A DNA stretch of 64,000 nt from Methanosphaerula palustris E1-9c (GCF_000021965.1 NC_011832.1:372001-436000), one strand, 5' to 3'. Positions 9,194 through 18,724 are shown, numbered from the stretch's first letter. Translations and numbers: made by a program. The notes: a model not told the origin generated them from the letters alone.

Positions 9194-10255
9194 TTGTCAA
9201 ATCTTATTGAATTGTTGTCAGTTCATTCTAAACCACTTTATCTTATAACCGGAAATGAGGGTTTTAATTATTTCAGAGATGATCCAAGGATTGTTACATT
9301 AGGGACAGACCATGATGGAGCAATGAATATTTTTTTGAGAATTCTAAAATATACACTTCTTCAGATCAGAATATCGCACTTATTACTAAAAATAAACAAA
9401 AAATGTGACCTATTTATATTTTTTTTAGGTGGTGAAGACTTAGTATTCCCAATGATTATTGCAAAAATTTTTAAAAAGAAAGTTGTTGTAATTTTTTCAG
9501 GATCCTCAGTTCACACATTATATTACGATAATTTAGTTTTTGGGTTAAAGATTTTGACTAATATTAATTGCACATTATGTTATAAAATTGTCCTATACTC
9601 AGAAAGATTAATAAAAGAATGGAATCTTGAGAGATATCAAAACAAAATTCTCATCGCCCAAAACCACATTGTTGATCTTTCAAATTTCCGGGTCGAAACA
9701 CCCTTATCAGAGCGACCACCTCTTATTGGCTATTTTGGTCGTTTAAGTAAAGAAAAAGGGATTATTAATTTTATCCAATCACTTCCAATATTACTTCAAC
9801 GTCTGCCTGAATTGCAGGTAATAATTGGGGGAAACGGGGCTCAATATCAATATATAATGACATATATTGATGAAAATAACTTAACAGACCATGTCAAAAT
9901 TATTGGTTGGGTTCCACATAAAGATCTCCCTAAATATCTTAATGGATTAAGGCTTGTTGTCATTCCATCTTATACTGAAGGTCTGCCTAACATTATGCTT
10001 GAGGCTATGGCATGTGGAACCCCTGTATTAACAACTCTTGTCGGGGCGATACCAGATGTCATACAAGATGGAATAACAGGATTTATCATGACAGATAACT
10101 CTCCTGAATGTATCGCAGAGAATATAACTCGTGCAATTCAATCAGCCGATTTGGGAAATGTTGGAAAAAATGGTGAATTTTTTGTTCAAAATAATTATTC
10201 CTTGGAAGAAGTTACAAAGAAATGGAAGTGGGTAGTAAATGACATAAGATACTAA
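9194..10255 (+). CDS. Glycosyltransferase family 4, probably 5'-truncated
   Basis: A GT-B protein of ~353 residues from a TTG at 9194. The C-domain has PLIGYFGRLSKEKGIINFI, LQVIIGGNGAQYQYI, and the donor motif PSYTEGLPNIMLEAMACGTPV (E-x7-E). The same frame stays open upstream to 9104 and encodes IGVVTPPIGTHSLTPLSNLI, a plausible family N-terminus. No ATG or GTG occurs there, so the original start seems to have been lost, perhaps through the adjacent IS insertion. Confidence 0.75.
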   Translation: MSNLIELLSVHSKPLYLITGNEGFNYFRDDPRIVTLGTDHDGAMNIFLRILKYTLLQIRISHLLLKINKKCDLFIFFLGGEDLVFPMIIAKIFKKKVVVIFSGSSVHTLYYDNLVFGLKILTNINCTLCYKIVLYSERLIKEWNLERYQNKILIAQNHIVDLSNFRVETPLSERPPLIGYFGRLSKEKGIINFIQSLPILLQRLPELQVIIGGNGAQYQYIMTYIDENNLTDHVKIIGWVPHKDLPKYLNGLRLVVIPSYTEGLPNIMLEAMACGTPVLTTLVGAIPDVIQDGITGFIMTDNSPECIAENITRAIQSADLGNVGKNGEFFVQNNYSLEEVTKKWKWVVNDIRY

Positions 10256-10708
10256 TTCTGAAATTAAAATTCTATAAAGACTTTGAGGGATCCAGAAAGC
10301 AGTTGGTGACGGCGTTCCAAAAAGGTTCGTAGCAGATGTGTGAGGACTATACCCCACACATGTCCATCCCCCAAAAAAACTCGAATATAAATAGAAATTT
10401 GATGACGGACAAAAGATATGGATCAATGAATGAAGAATGATCCCACCACGGTGACGAGGCTTTGCATTATGGCTGAAATCCAAGGCGCTTCCATACTGAA
10501 AATTGATTGGTGGTTGAAGGACGACAAGGTTTAAAGTAAATGTAGGATTGGGACAGTCAAATGATCATTTTTTAAATGCCTCACAATAATATCTTAACAG
10601 GGGTATAGTCCATAGAAATTGAGAATGTTACCGGGAATATCACCTTCTTTCTATATAGTGACATCATCCCATTGAAGGTTCATTAGAAAATATCGTGAGA
10701 TACGAGAA
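10256..10708. other. Gene-free spacer with a distant 12-bp inverted repeat
   Basis: No convincing reading frame is seen on either strand. GGACTATACCCC (10344-10355) and its exact reverse complement (10600-10611) bracket ~244 bp, but the match does not extend further. It could be chance or the scar of a small element. Confidence 0.4.
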
Positions 10709-12520
10709 ATGTTTGATAATCTGTTATTGGAAAAAAACATGGATCGAATCTCGAAATGTATCTCGATAATTGGATATATCTTCATCTGCTGTGGGACTAG
10801 TATTATTTTTTTTTATGGGCCAAGTACTAGGTACGAATTTTCTATTTACGATGTATACCCCAAATATTTTTGGGGATTATTGATTTCAGCAACATTCATA
10901 GGTCAGTTGCTCATTATTAAAGAAATCTTTAGAAAATCTGAGAAGCAATGGTGGCTACATGGTCTCATAATTATCCTTCTTTCAGACGCGATTCAACTTT
11001 TTTTACCCCTTATCAGGGGATATCATAGTACGGGCATCGGCGACGTTATGACGGAGATAGCATATATGCTCGATATCATCTATTCCGGAGTAATCGGCCA
11101 AACTAATCAATATCCTGCTGATCACTTGATTGGAGTGGTCTTCTATTGGATCTCTGGGATCTCGCTCTCGGACGTTACGATGATCATCCCGCCTATATTT
11201 TCTCTGTTCTTCATCATTTCCATGTATGTTCTCGGACGAAATCTTTTCAGTGATAGGAGGTTGCCATTTCTTATCGTTATCTTTGCTACTCCGCTCTATT
11301 TCGGCAGTTATAACGTTCATTTTTTACCAAATGCTCAAGCGATGATGTTACTGCCTTTGAATCTCTTCATATTGGCAAAGATTATTCAGGGGAACTGTGT
11401 AAAGCAATTTGTTTTCATTCTAACCGTCATGAGTATTCTCCTCGTTTTTTTTCATCCACTTATCACGGTCACGAACATCATTATTCTAATAATCGCGAAA
11501 TTAATCCAGCGCCTGATGTCAGATATGGATAAGAAGGATAAAACCAAACTCCCAATCAATTACGCTCTTCTAATTTCTTTCTGTTTTTTTGTATTATGGG
11601 AACGGGGTTTCGTGGTTGTATTGAAAGCGCCGGGTCCACTTATTTCATATCTTTTAGGAGGAGAGGGGGCATCATCAATTTATGAGAGTTACTCTAAAAC
11701 TATTTCTACAGTCTCAGTTGATATAGGATATCTCATTCGGTTAGCTTTCAACATGTATGGCCAGTACCTCGTTATGGCAATTCTCTCTCTCCTGTGCTTT
11801 GGTATCGTCCTATTCTTGATAAAAGAAAAAAGCACCGAACTTCCATTTTTTTTAATCTTTTCGATAGCCGGTTTCTTTATATTTGGTTTTATTACGTTTC
11901 TCTTATTCTTCTCCGGAATCACGTTCAATTTCGATCGGTTTTTGAAGTTGATGATGATTTTTTCGATGAGTTTGATACCGTTCACAATAATGCTAGTATT
12001 GCGTCTTCGACCATCACACTCTTGGGTGAAGATATCTATTGCGGTGGGTCTTTTCATTTGCGTGGTCATAGTGTCGTTTTTTTCTACATTCAATCTCTAC
12101 GATTCTCCATTGATCAAACAAGCAAATCAACAGGTTACCGAGAGTGAATATCAGGGGATGACAACGTTCTTCGAGATTCGAGATAATACGACCCCGATAA
12201 TAGAACATGGTCTCTATGTCTTCAGATATTATCAAGCGATCTTCGGCATAGATTCATCGCAAATACAAGATCTTTACGGAACTAATGCGATTGATCATTT
12301 TGGGTACGGCGGGAATACAACATTGGGAGGGAAATCTGGAACCCACTATTTACTGATGAATACACAGGGACGGTATGTTTACCAGAATGTATATCCCGAA
12401 TTTTCTGAGTCATGGCGGTTCACTCCAACAGATTACAATCTTTTAGATAATGATAACCAGATTCATCTAACGTATGAAAATGGGAACCTACAAGTATACA
12501 TAATTGTGAGATCATCCTGA
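10709..12520 (+). CDS. Polytopic membrane protein, GT-C-like
   Basis: 603 residues with roughly 11-13 hydrophobic segments, for example IIGYIFICCGTSIIFFYG, FWGLLISATFIGQLLII, IPPIFSLFFIISMYVLG and ISIAVGLFICVVIVSFF. The C-terminal ~120 residues are soluble (TESEYQGMTTFFEIRDN...). An acidic loop, GIGDVMTEIAYMLD, after the second or third segment is reminiscent of GT-C glycosyltransferases, but no definite catalytic motif can be named. In this locus a polyprenyl-phosphate-sugar-dependent transferase is a reasonable guess. An alternative ATG is at 10739. Confidence 0.7.
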   Translation: MFDNLLLEKNMDRISKCISIIGYIFICCGTSIIFFYGPSTRYEFSIYDVYPKYFWGLLISATFIGQLLIIKEIFRKSEKQWWLHGLIIILLSDAIQLFLPLIRGYHSTGIGDVMTEIAYMLDIIYSGVIGQTNQYPADHLIGVVFYWISGISLSDVTMIIPPIFSLFFIISMYVLGRNLFSDRRLPFLIVIFATPLYFGSYNVHFLPNAQAMMLLPLNLFILAKIIQGNCVKQFVFILTVMSILLVFFHPLITVTNIIILIIAKLIQRLMSDMDKKDKTKLPINYALLISFCFFVLWERGFVVVLKAPGPLISYLLGGEGASSIYESYSKTISTVSVDIGYLIRLAFNMYGQYLVMAILSLLCFGIVLFLIKEKSTELPFFLIFSIAGFFIFGFITFLLFFSGITFNFDRFLKLMMIFSMSLIPFTIMLVLRLRPSHSWVKISIAVGLFICVVIVSFFSTFNLYDSPLIKQANQQVTESEYQGMTTFFEIRDNTTPIIEHGLYVFRYYQAIFGIDSSQIQDLYGTNAIDHFGYGGNTTLGGKSGTHYLLMNTQGRYVYQNVYPEFSESWRFTPTDYNLLDNDNQIHLTYENGNLQVYIIVRSS

Positions 12521-12592
12521 TAATCATTGTTTTATCCCTTGCCCTCTATTCAATAAATATTTGGAGAACCAACCGATAAATTCGAAAAATTC

Positions 12593-12711
12593 GGTAGCGT
12601 GCCGAAAGTGATATAAAAGTAAAAAGGCCCTGTATTCAACCTAGAATTACAAGAAAGATAAATCAGGGCCATGATATCATTATCTGGCACTCCACACTAA
12701 TTTTTCAGTCG
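12593..12711 (+). mobile_element. Miniature IS256/IS1634 fused-end relic
   Basis: It starts GGTAGCGTGCC with the ~90-bp IS256-type 5' end through the start codon (ATGATATCATTATC). It then jumps straight to CACTAATTTTTCAGTCG, the last codons (RLKN-stop, minus strand) of the IS1634-type transposase seen at 7026-7042. The same two pieces neighbour each other at 6756-7040, so this looks like an internally deleted derivative of that chimera. Confidence 0.65.
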
Positions 12712-12764
12712 AGCTCATCCAAAAAATCTCGTGGATCAGAAAAAAAGAATGAATACAGGAAACT

Positions 12765-13010
12765 ATGTCCTAATCACTGTGGAGTTTGGGCTTGAGGTTG
12801 GCCGTGCCCTTATCTTGGGTGATGGTATCGAGAACTGAATGGTGGAGAACGAGAAAGCGCCCCCCGACGTGGTCGCGAACTCGCCGTCCATCTTTGAGGG
12901 AGAAGACGGTGTCGTTCGGGAGGTTATGAAGTTGGATGGTGACCAGGTCCCCGTCAACGACCCGTTCTGGCTGGACTCGACGGCAATAACGCCGGCATCA
13001 GGGGCATATC
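12765..13010 (-). pseudogene. Fragment of the secreted-protein family found intact at 26979
   Basis: Minus-strand frames read VQPERVVDGDLVTIQLHNLP and, after a shift, MDGEFATTSGGAFSFSTIQF. They match the mature N-terminal half of the protein at 26979-27650 (IQPDRVVDGDQVTVHLHDLP and MDGEFATTPGGAFSFSTNQL). At least one frameshift separates the blocks. The signal peptide and C-terminal half are absent. Confidence 0.7.
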
Positions 13011-13099
13011 GTCTTACTTGGGACACTTATCGTTAAAGAATCCCAACAGTTAATCAACTGAGCAGCCAATATCAAGTAGCATTATCTTGAGGCCTATCC

Positions 13100-14659
13100 G
13101 TGGAGATCAAAACAATCGATAAATTCACCAAACAGTTCCCGTGGAACCTCGCCGCGAATATCGCCTATTTTTTGGTCAGTATTATCATTGGAGTTCTCCT
13201 CGTCCCGTATTTTATCTCCACGCTAGGAATCGCTGCGTATGGCCTTATACCACTTGTAACTTCCATTACGGGTTACGTTGCGATCATTGTCCAATCACTC
13301 AATACTGCAGTCACACGCTTCCTGACCGTTGACCTTCAACACGAAGACTACGGGGCGGCTAATAAAACCTTTAGTACAGCCTTTTTTGGATTGACAGCCA
13401 TCGTCCTGCTGATGGTCCCCGTCGTTATAGCAGTAGCGTTTTTCGTCCCTGCTATCTTCAAAGTCCCATCTGGTCAGGAACAGGGCGTAATTTTTCTTTT
13501 TCTCGGTGTCTGTGGATCTGTTCTTTTAAGGGCTTGGAGCGGAAACTTCACGGTTCAGCTCTTCGCTTATAATCGCCTCGATCTCCAGAACATCGTCAAC
13601 CTGACAAATCTTTTCGTTCAAACGGTGTTAATTGTCATTCTTTTTATACTGCTCGGCCCTGACCTTGCCTTTGTTGGTGCAGCTTTCCTTGTGGGAGCAA
13701 TCGTAGCATCCATGGTTTCAATCATCCTAGCCAAGGGAATCTGCCCATTTCTCAACGTTTCAATTCGTGATTTCGACAGAACAAGAGTGCGCAACCTGCT
13801 GAGCATGGGTGGCTGGGTTATGATTGACCAAGTGGGAGCATTGTTCTTATTTCAGGTAGATCTAATCGTGGTGAACTTGCTATTCGGGGCGATTCCTACC
13901 GGCGAATATGCTATCGCCCAACAATGGGGGCAATTTTTACGTTCAATAGCATTCACGCTTGCAGCTGTATTAGCCCCAACAATTTTGAGTTTCTATGCAC
14001 TTAGTCGAACAGATTCCCTGGTTCAAATGACTTCGAGCGCGATAAAATTCTTGGGACTTTCCATGGCCTTACCAGCGGGTCTTATCTGTGGTTTTTCCCC
14101 TCAATTGCTAACAATATGGGTAGGTCCAGAATATGCCAGACTGGCACCACTCCTGGTGCTCCTTACAGCTCCTAATGCAATTATTATGGCCGTTCAACCA
14201 CTTTTTTCGGTAAACATAGCATATAATAGAGTTAGGATACCAGGCATAGTCACAATCATCTTTGGAACTGCGAATTTTATATTGGCTATCGCCTTTTCGT
14301 TAGTTCCAGGATTGGGATATTACGGGGTTGCACTGGCCAATTTCCTAATTCTCACTGTAAGGCATATTCTCTTTGTTCCGTGGTACGCTTCCAGGATTCA
14401 ACAAATTTCAATAGTAAATTTCATCACACCGTTGATTCCCGGGACGGTTGCCCTATTAATCATAGGAGGGGTAATCGCCTGTATAGCAATGGTCTTTTCC
14501 ATTAATTCCATCATGTCATTGATAATTTGTGGAACAGTGATTGCAATCATTTATGGTGTCATGGTTCTTAGATTTGGCCTCACCGAATTTGAGAAACAGT
14601 TAATTGTATCATTGATTCCTTCAGGACGGATTAAAACAAAAATTGAGAGGAGAATGTGA
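13100..14659 (+). CDS. Polysaccharide flippase (Wzx/MVF-MATE superfamily)
   Basis: 519 residues with ~14 hydrophobic segments, the usual topology of Wzx/RfbX lipid-linked oligosaccharide flippases. Typical features are the N-terminal AANIAYFLVSIIIGVLLVPY and LGIAAYGLIPLVTSITGYVA, and a central GGWVMIDQVGALFLFQVDLI. It probably moves the undecaprenyl-like (dolichyl) glycan made by the neighbouring transferases across the membrane. The start is a GTG at 13100; no closer strong start is seen. Confidence 0.85.
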   Translation: MEIKTIDKFTKQFPWNLAANIAYFLVSIIIGVLLVPYFISTLGIAAYGLIPLVTSITGYVAIIVQSLNTAVTRFLTVDLQHEDYGAANKTFSTAFFGLTAIVLLMVPVVIAVAFFVPAIFKVPSGQEQGVIFLFLGVCGSVLLRAWSGNFTVQLFAYNRLDLQNIVNLTNLFVQTVLIVILFILLGPDLAFVGAAFLVGAIVASMVSIILAKGICPFLNVSIRDFDRTRVRNLLSMGGWVMIDQVGALFLFQVDLIVVNLLFGAIPTGEYAIAQQWGQFLRSIAFTLAAVLAPTILSFYALSRTDSLVQMTSSAIKFLGLSMALPAGLICGFSPQLLTIWVGPEYARLAPLLVLLTAPNAIIMAVQPLFSVNIAYNRVRIPGIVTIIFGTANFILAIAFSLVPGLGYYGVALANFLILTVRHILFVPWYASRIQQISIVNFITPLIPGTVALLIIGGVIACIAMVFSINSIMSLIICGTVIAIIYGVMVLRFGLTEFEKQLIVSLIPSGRIKTKIERRM

Positions 14660-14949
14660 ATGGATATTATACCAACGGCTTGGGAAATATTGGAAAAGAA
14701 AAATTTCACTCGAAGGATAATTGTTAATAACCTGATGACATTTTTATTATAATAAGGAATTTTAATGAATTCTATTTGATCTAAACAATTATAATAAACT
14801 CGATCTTTATCCAGACGATCCTGAAATTCAAAGTTTTCTGGTGATATCTTAGGCTCCTTGGTTAACCCGACATTGTACGAGAATTCAGATAATAACTTTG
14901 AAACTGACTTTTTATATCCACCATTACGACGCGTGAAAAATATACCCAT
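14660..14949 (-). pseudogene. Possible DUF559-like endonuclease tail fragment
   Basis: The minus-strand frame includes FEFQDRLDKDRVYYNCLDQIEFIKIPYYNKN. The pattern 'D..K..YC...I.FI.IPY..KN' resembles the end of small PD-(D/E)XK (DUF559/Vsr-like) proteins. The frame continues beyond 14660 only as antisense of the flippase, and there is no upstream nuclease core. It is either a fragment or chance similarity. Confidence 0.3.
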
Positions 14950-15037
14950 TAGAAAAAATGAATAATCCTAAAAATAATTGGACAAACAAAACGGATCTAT
15001 AATTTTGTAGGCCGAATAACAAGAGGTCGATTTGATT

Positions 15038-16180
15038 ATGAAAATTTGTATATTGGTGCTGAATAATTTTGGGACACTGGGGGGCGTGCAAATAGCTACC
15101 CTAAATCTGGCAGAGCAATTAATCCAATTAGGTCACGAAGTTCATATTGTTACATTCGCACCGAATAAAAAGCCATTCTGTAACTTGGATAACAACTTAT
15201 ACAAGGTACATATAATTCATCCCATTATTCCAATAAAAAATCCATATTTTTCGTTCTTAGGAATTATACTCTATATTTTTCCATCATTCAAAGTCGTGAG
15301 GAAAGTCGGAGCCGATATCGTTCATGTTCAGCATTTTTCTCCAGCATTGTCTGCGTATATAATAAAAAAAGTTTTAAAAATTCCTTATGTGATTTCTGTC
15401 CACGGTGAAAACAATTGTTATACGGAACGGGGACCAATTGTTTCAGCAGTGTTAAAATGGATTAGACCATTATTACCTGAAATTCAAAATGCTGCTGCTA
15501 TTGTTTCCCTTACTCAGAATACAAAAAAAGATATCGAGAAATGTTTTAAAAAAGAGTCAATAGTCATCCCAAACGGAGTAAATCTGAAATTATTTACTCT
15601 AAATAAAGATCGTCCCTTTTTAGATCCGTTGGTTCCCAGGATCATATGTATATCAAGGTTGAATGAACAGAAAGGCATTGAATACGCTTTACATGCGGTA
15701 AAATTGTTAAAAAAAGATTTTCCAAGAATCAAATTGATAATTATTGGAGATGGAGAATGTCGTCATTCGCTTGAAGATCAGGCAATTGATTTAAAATTAG
15801 CAAACAATGTAATTTTTCTTGGGGAGGTTCCGAATGAAGATCTTGTGAAACATTTGTATGATTCGAACGTATTTCTGCTTCCCAGTTTTCGCGAAGGATT
15901 TTCGTTAAGTTTACTTGAGGCTATGGCATCAGGTCTCCCAGTCGTGGCGACACCTGTCGGGAGTAACCCTTTGATAAAGATTTGGAATAATGGATATTTG
16001 GTCCCGATCAAAGACTCAGGTGCCATATATCATGCAATTAGGGGGATAATCTCGGATCCCGAAAAGTGGGAAATATTTTCAAGAAATAGCATAAAAAATG
16101 CTCAAAAATATTCCTGGGAGAAAGTTGCCAAAAAATATGAAGAACAATACTATTTGATATTGGGGAAGTATCAAAAATAG
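15038..16180 (+). CDS. Glycosyltransferase family 4 (GT-B)
   Basis: About 380 residues; the ATG at 15038 is preferred over a TTG six bases upstream because AGAGGTC precedes it. The N-domain has FGTLGGVQIATLNLAEQLIQLGHEV. The C-domain has PRIICISRLNEQKGIEYALHA, IKLIIIGDGECRHSLE, PSFREGFSLSLLEAMASGLPV (E-x7-E) and KYSWEKVAKKYEEQY. The TAG stop (16178-16180) uses the first G of an IS5-type terminal repeat, so the very C-terminus may be altered by an old insertion. Confidence 0.87.
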   Translation: MKICILVLNNFGTLGGVQIATLNLAEQLIQLGHEVHIVTFAPNKKPFCNLDNNLYKVHIIHPIIPIKNPYFSFLGIILYIFPSFKVVRKVGADIVHVQHFSPALSAYIIKKVLKIPYVISVHGENNCYTERGPIVSAVLKWIRPLLPEIQNAAAIVSLTQNTKKDIEKCFKKESIVIPNGVNLKLFTLNKDRPFLDPLVPRIICISRLNEQKGIEYALHAVKLLKKDFPRIKLIIIGDGECRHSLEDQAIDLKLANNVIFLGEVPNEDLVKHLYDSNVFLLPSFREGFSLSLLEAMASGLPVVATPVGSNPLIKIWNNGYLVPIKDSGAIYHAIRGIISDPEKWEIFSRNSIKNAQKYSWEKVAKKYEEQYYLILGKYQK

Positions 16181-16205
16181 GCTCTGTTGAAATGCTTCAA
16201 CTATG
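16180..16205 (-). repeat. IS5-type terminal repeat relic
   Basis: GGCTCTGTTGAAATGCTTC continues to about 26 bases of identity with the reverse complement of the right end of the IS at 17462-17487. It then runs directly into an IS256-type terminal sequence. It is the orphan right end of a second copy of the IS5-type element. Confidence 0.7.
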
Positions 16206-16245
16206 GTAGCGTGCCATACGTCCAGTAATTTCAACAAGCCCTGTA
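16205..16245 (+). repeat. Orphan IS256-type terminal repeat
   Basis: GGTAGCGTGCC (16205-16215) and GCCCTGTATCC (16235-16245) keep the spacing seen at other IS256-type ends in the window (22 versus 23 bases), but the spacer differs. It may be the 3' end of the IS256-type element. No transposase follows, and 16246-16471 holds no recognisable gene. Confidence 0.5.
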
Positions 16246-16471
16246 TCCGTGCCTGATTATCTCCCCTCCACTATCAAACCCAACTTTGCCATTAAAAGAA
16301 TAAGATTGTTTTTGGTCTAATTGATTTGTGCCCAAACGACCAAGAATATATGGAATTGTTCCTAATCAAAATATATCCTTTCCTATTGGAACCATATATG
16401 CGGTTGAAAAATGTATCATTTTTTAAATTGTCGTGAAATATTCGGGAAACACAAGAAGAATGGAATAGATA

Positions 16472-17495
16472 TCAATAAGGGCTCTGTTGAAACCCTCTGG
16501 TACTATGATCCCACGATAAGACAAATATCTAATAAGAATCGTTGCTCCTTGAGTCAATGACAAATTCAACAACAAGGAGCAGAAATAATGTCAACGAACC
16601 GGTATATCAAACTTGTCAGATACATCTGTTCAGTACTTCGATCCTCCCATTTCCCTCTTTATTCCTGTAAATATTCTCGGAGAACGTATACTCAGCATCA
16701 GCTCATGGCGATCCTTCTCTTTCATGAAGCCCTTGGTACTGACTATCGTGATGTAGTCGAACTCATCAATCTGATGGGCAAGATCAAAGACATCCTCAAT
16801 TTGGACCAGGTTCCCCACTACTCGACCATCCATAAGTTCATGGCTCGAACTCCTTCTGCAGTACTCTCGATATTCCTGAATAAAACCCTCAAACTGTTTT
16901 ATTCCTGGGGTGAATTGTTCCAACAACTGCCATCGATTCTACGGGATTCACAAGTTCGTACGCCAGTCATTATTACTCCTGGCGTACAGGAAAGACCCGA
17001 AAAAACTTCCTGAAAACGTCGATTGCAGTAGATACATGTAAGCAGGTGATCCTCTTTTCCAAGATCTCGCTAAAACCAGTTCACGACACTAAACATGCTG
17101 AACCACTCCTCAGGCAGTGCCAGAGGACCAGAAAAACCGGGTGTTATGTGATGGATAAAGGGTACGATTCCGAGAAACTTCATCGACAGATCAGGGAAGA
17201 AATGGGTGCTGATTCGGTGATACCTGTCAGAACCTGGAAAGGAAAGATCTATTCGGGGAAATACAGACAAGAGATGTATAACAACTTCGATTCGAAACGC
17301 TATCACGAGAGAAACAAAGTTGAAACCGCATTTTCAGTCATTAAAAGAAGATTCTGAGAGGACCTCAAGGCACGAAAATATTGGTACCAGGTCAAGGAGA
17401 TCAAGGTCAAAATGATCCTCCATAACCTCACGAAGGTGGTTCAATTAGTCGTGATTGTTATCATAGTTGAAGCATTTCAACAGAGCCTCAATAAG
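16472..17495 (+). mobile_element. IS5-type insertion sequence with 8-bp target duplication
   Basis: The terminal inverted repeats GGCTCTGTTGAAA (16480-16492) and TTTCAACAGAGCC (17475-17487) delimit 1008 bp. They are flanked by the direct repeat TCAATAAG (16472-16479 and 17488-17495). An 8-bp duplication would suit the ISH1 group of the IS5 family. The transposase inside is broken. The intact target duplication shows that this copy moved here as a unit and decayed (or was already decayed) afterwards. Confidence 0.8.
16588..17487 (+). pseudogene. IS5-family (DDE_Tnp_1) transposase, frameshift and TGA
   Basis: The N-terminal 141 residues run from an ATG at 16588 (after an ACAAGGAGCAG ribosome site). 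A frameshift near 16910-16920 is required to continue as [20 protein letters not shown] (first D), [17 protein letters not shown] (second D) and [18 protein letters not shown] (E). An in-frame TGA at 17355-17357 sits where Gly (GGA) is expected before EDLKARKYW. No stop codon occurs before the right terminal repeat; the frame runs out of the element to 17603. Confidence 0.8.
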
Positions 17496-17580
17496 CTGTT
17501 AAAAGCCCTCTTCAGTTACAAACTGACTGATAATTTCAGCATAAAACGGGCTAATGAATGGATAAACCGTGATGAAGTCG

Positions 17581-18236
17581 GTAGCGTGCCAAAAGGAATG
17601 TAAAAGTAAAAAGGCTCTGAATTCCACCTAGAATTGCATGAAAGGTGAAACCGGACCATGATACCAATATCATCTATCAAAGATTATATTTCCGACAAAG
17701 ACGAAGGAATGCGCATTCTCATCACCTAGTTTTTGAACAAGGTGATGCAGATCGAAGCCCATCAGCAAGCGGGTGCTAATCTCTATGAGCGAACTGCAAC
17801 AAGAAACTGCCATCGAAACGGTTCTCGATCCCGATCCCTCACAACTCGCTACGGGGATGTTACTCTCACAAAATATCAGTTTCGGGAGAAAACCCTTCAA
17901 GACTCAGATCTTCGGGCGATACGCCCGGATCGAGAAGGCACTAATGAACGCCATCGCCAATCGTATCTATAGGGAGTTTCAACCAGAGAAGTTCAGGAGA
18001 TCGTCGCGCATCCGGGTATGAAACAACTCTTTCCATCCTCGGTTTCACGGATCTCACATGATCTCGACGATCAGGTGAAGGCTTTTCTCAATCGACCGAT
18101 AGAACGATCGATTCCTTACCTTTACGTCGATGCATTGTATTTTAAAGTTCGAAACGGGCCCAGATATATCTCAAAAGTCCCCCTGGTGACAGTTGGAGTT
18201 CGGAAGGATGGATATAGAGAGATCATGAGAGCCCAG
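17581..18236 (+). mobile_element. IS256-type element, 3'-truncated
   Basis: It begins GGTAGCGTGCC, with the same ~75-bp 5' end as at 6756 and 8854, and continues through the transposase start. The similarity to the other copy ends inside the transposase near 18236 (after YREIM), and no right terminal repeat is found before unrelated GC-rich sequence. It is an immobile remnant. Confidence 0.75.
17658..18236 (+). pseudogene. IS256-family transposase 5' part, two in-frame TAG
   Basis: The ATG at 17658 opens a single frame through MRILIT-TAG-FLNKVMQIEAHQQ (TAG at 17727-17729, codon 24) and RQSYL-TAG-GVSTREVQEIVAHP (TAG at 17970-17972, codon 105), then YLYVDALYFKVRNGPR. Apart from these two ambers and the 3' truncation it is intact. 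The ambers are at the same codons as in the copy at 8776 although other positions differ. Confidence 0.8.
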
Positions 18237-18724
18237 ATCCAGTATCAGTGGCTTTCCCGAAGGAGATACGTATGACTATCCCTGGTGTGGGCTATCTCGA
18301 TCTCCTCAGGTGTTCGAACTGGCGTAGGTCCTGAATTCCGAAGGGACCAAAGGAGCCGGCACCGCTGAACCCGGCCAGCGTGACACCCGGCGAGGTCTCC
18401 GGTCTCTCGATCCAGCACCGATGGGATGCCGGCCCCTTCGAGCGCATCGACGACGGTCAGGATCTGCCGGCCAGGCCGGCCCCCCGGATCCCGTCCGCAA
18501 TACCACCACCGTTACCCTTAAGAGTGCCGGCCGGATTTGTGATTTTGTCAAACTGATCCGAACATGTTTTGCCGGTTTTTTGGAAGATCGGTCTCGCCGT
18601 CCCGGACGAGATCCTCGCTTCTTTTCCCCCGGAAACCGGCAATTTTTTGGTGAAAATATTTTGGTCCAGAAAGGACATTCTCCCGCTGAACTCAGGTATA
18701 TGCAAAAGTGCGGGTAATAGTTGA
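18237..18724. other. Gene-free GC-rich stretch
   Basis: No start-to-stop gene with a recognisable product is visible. Minus-strand frames such as ILTVVDALEGAGIPSVLDRE and, after a shift, GVTLAGFSGAGSFGPFG look gene-like but are broken, so 18300-18470 may be debris of an unidentified gene. Confidence 0.4.

Noticed and set aside
17658-18236. General recoding of TAG in the organism
   Set aside because: sepF ends with TAG at 42213-42215 directly before the overlapping next gene, and the MoxR-operon last gene and the SatD-like gene also end TAG. Frameshifts and other stop types (TAA in IS1634, TGA in IS5) accompany the ambers, so decay is simpler. Kept only as a testable possibility.
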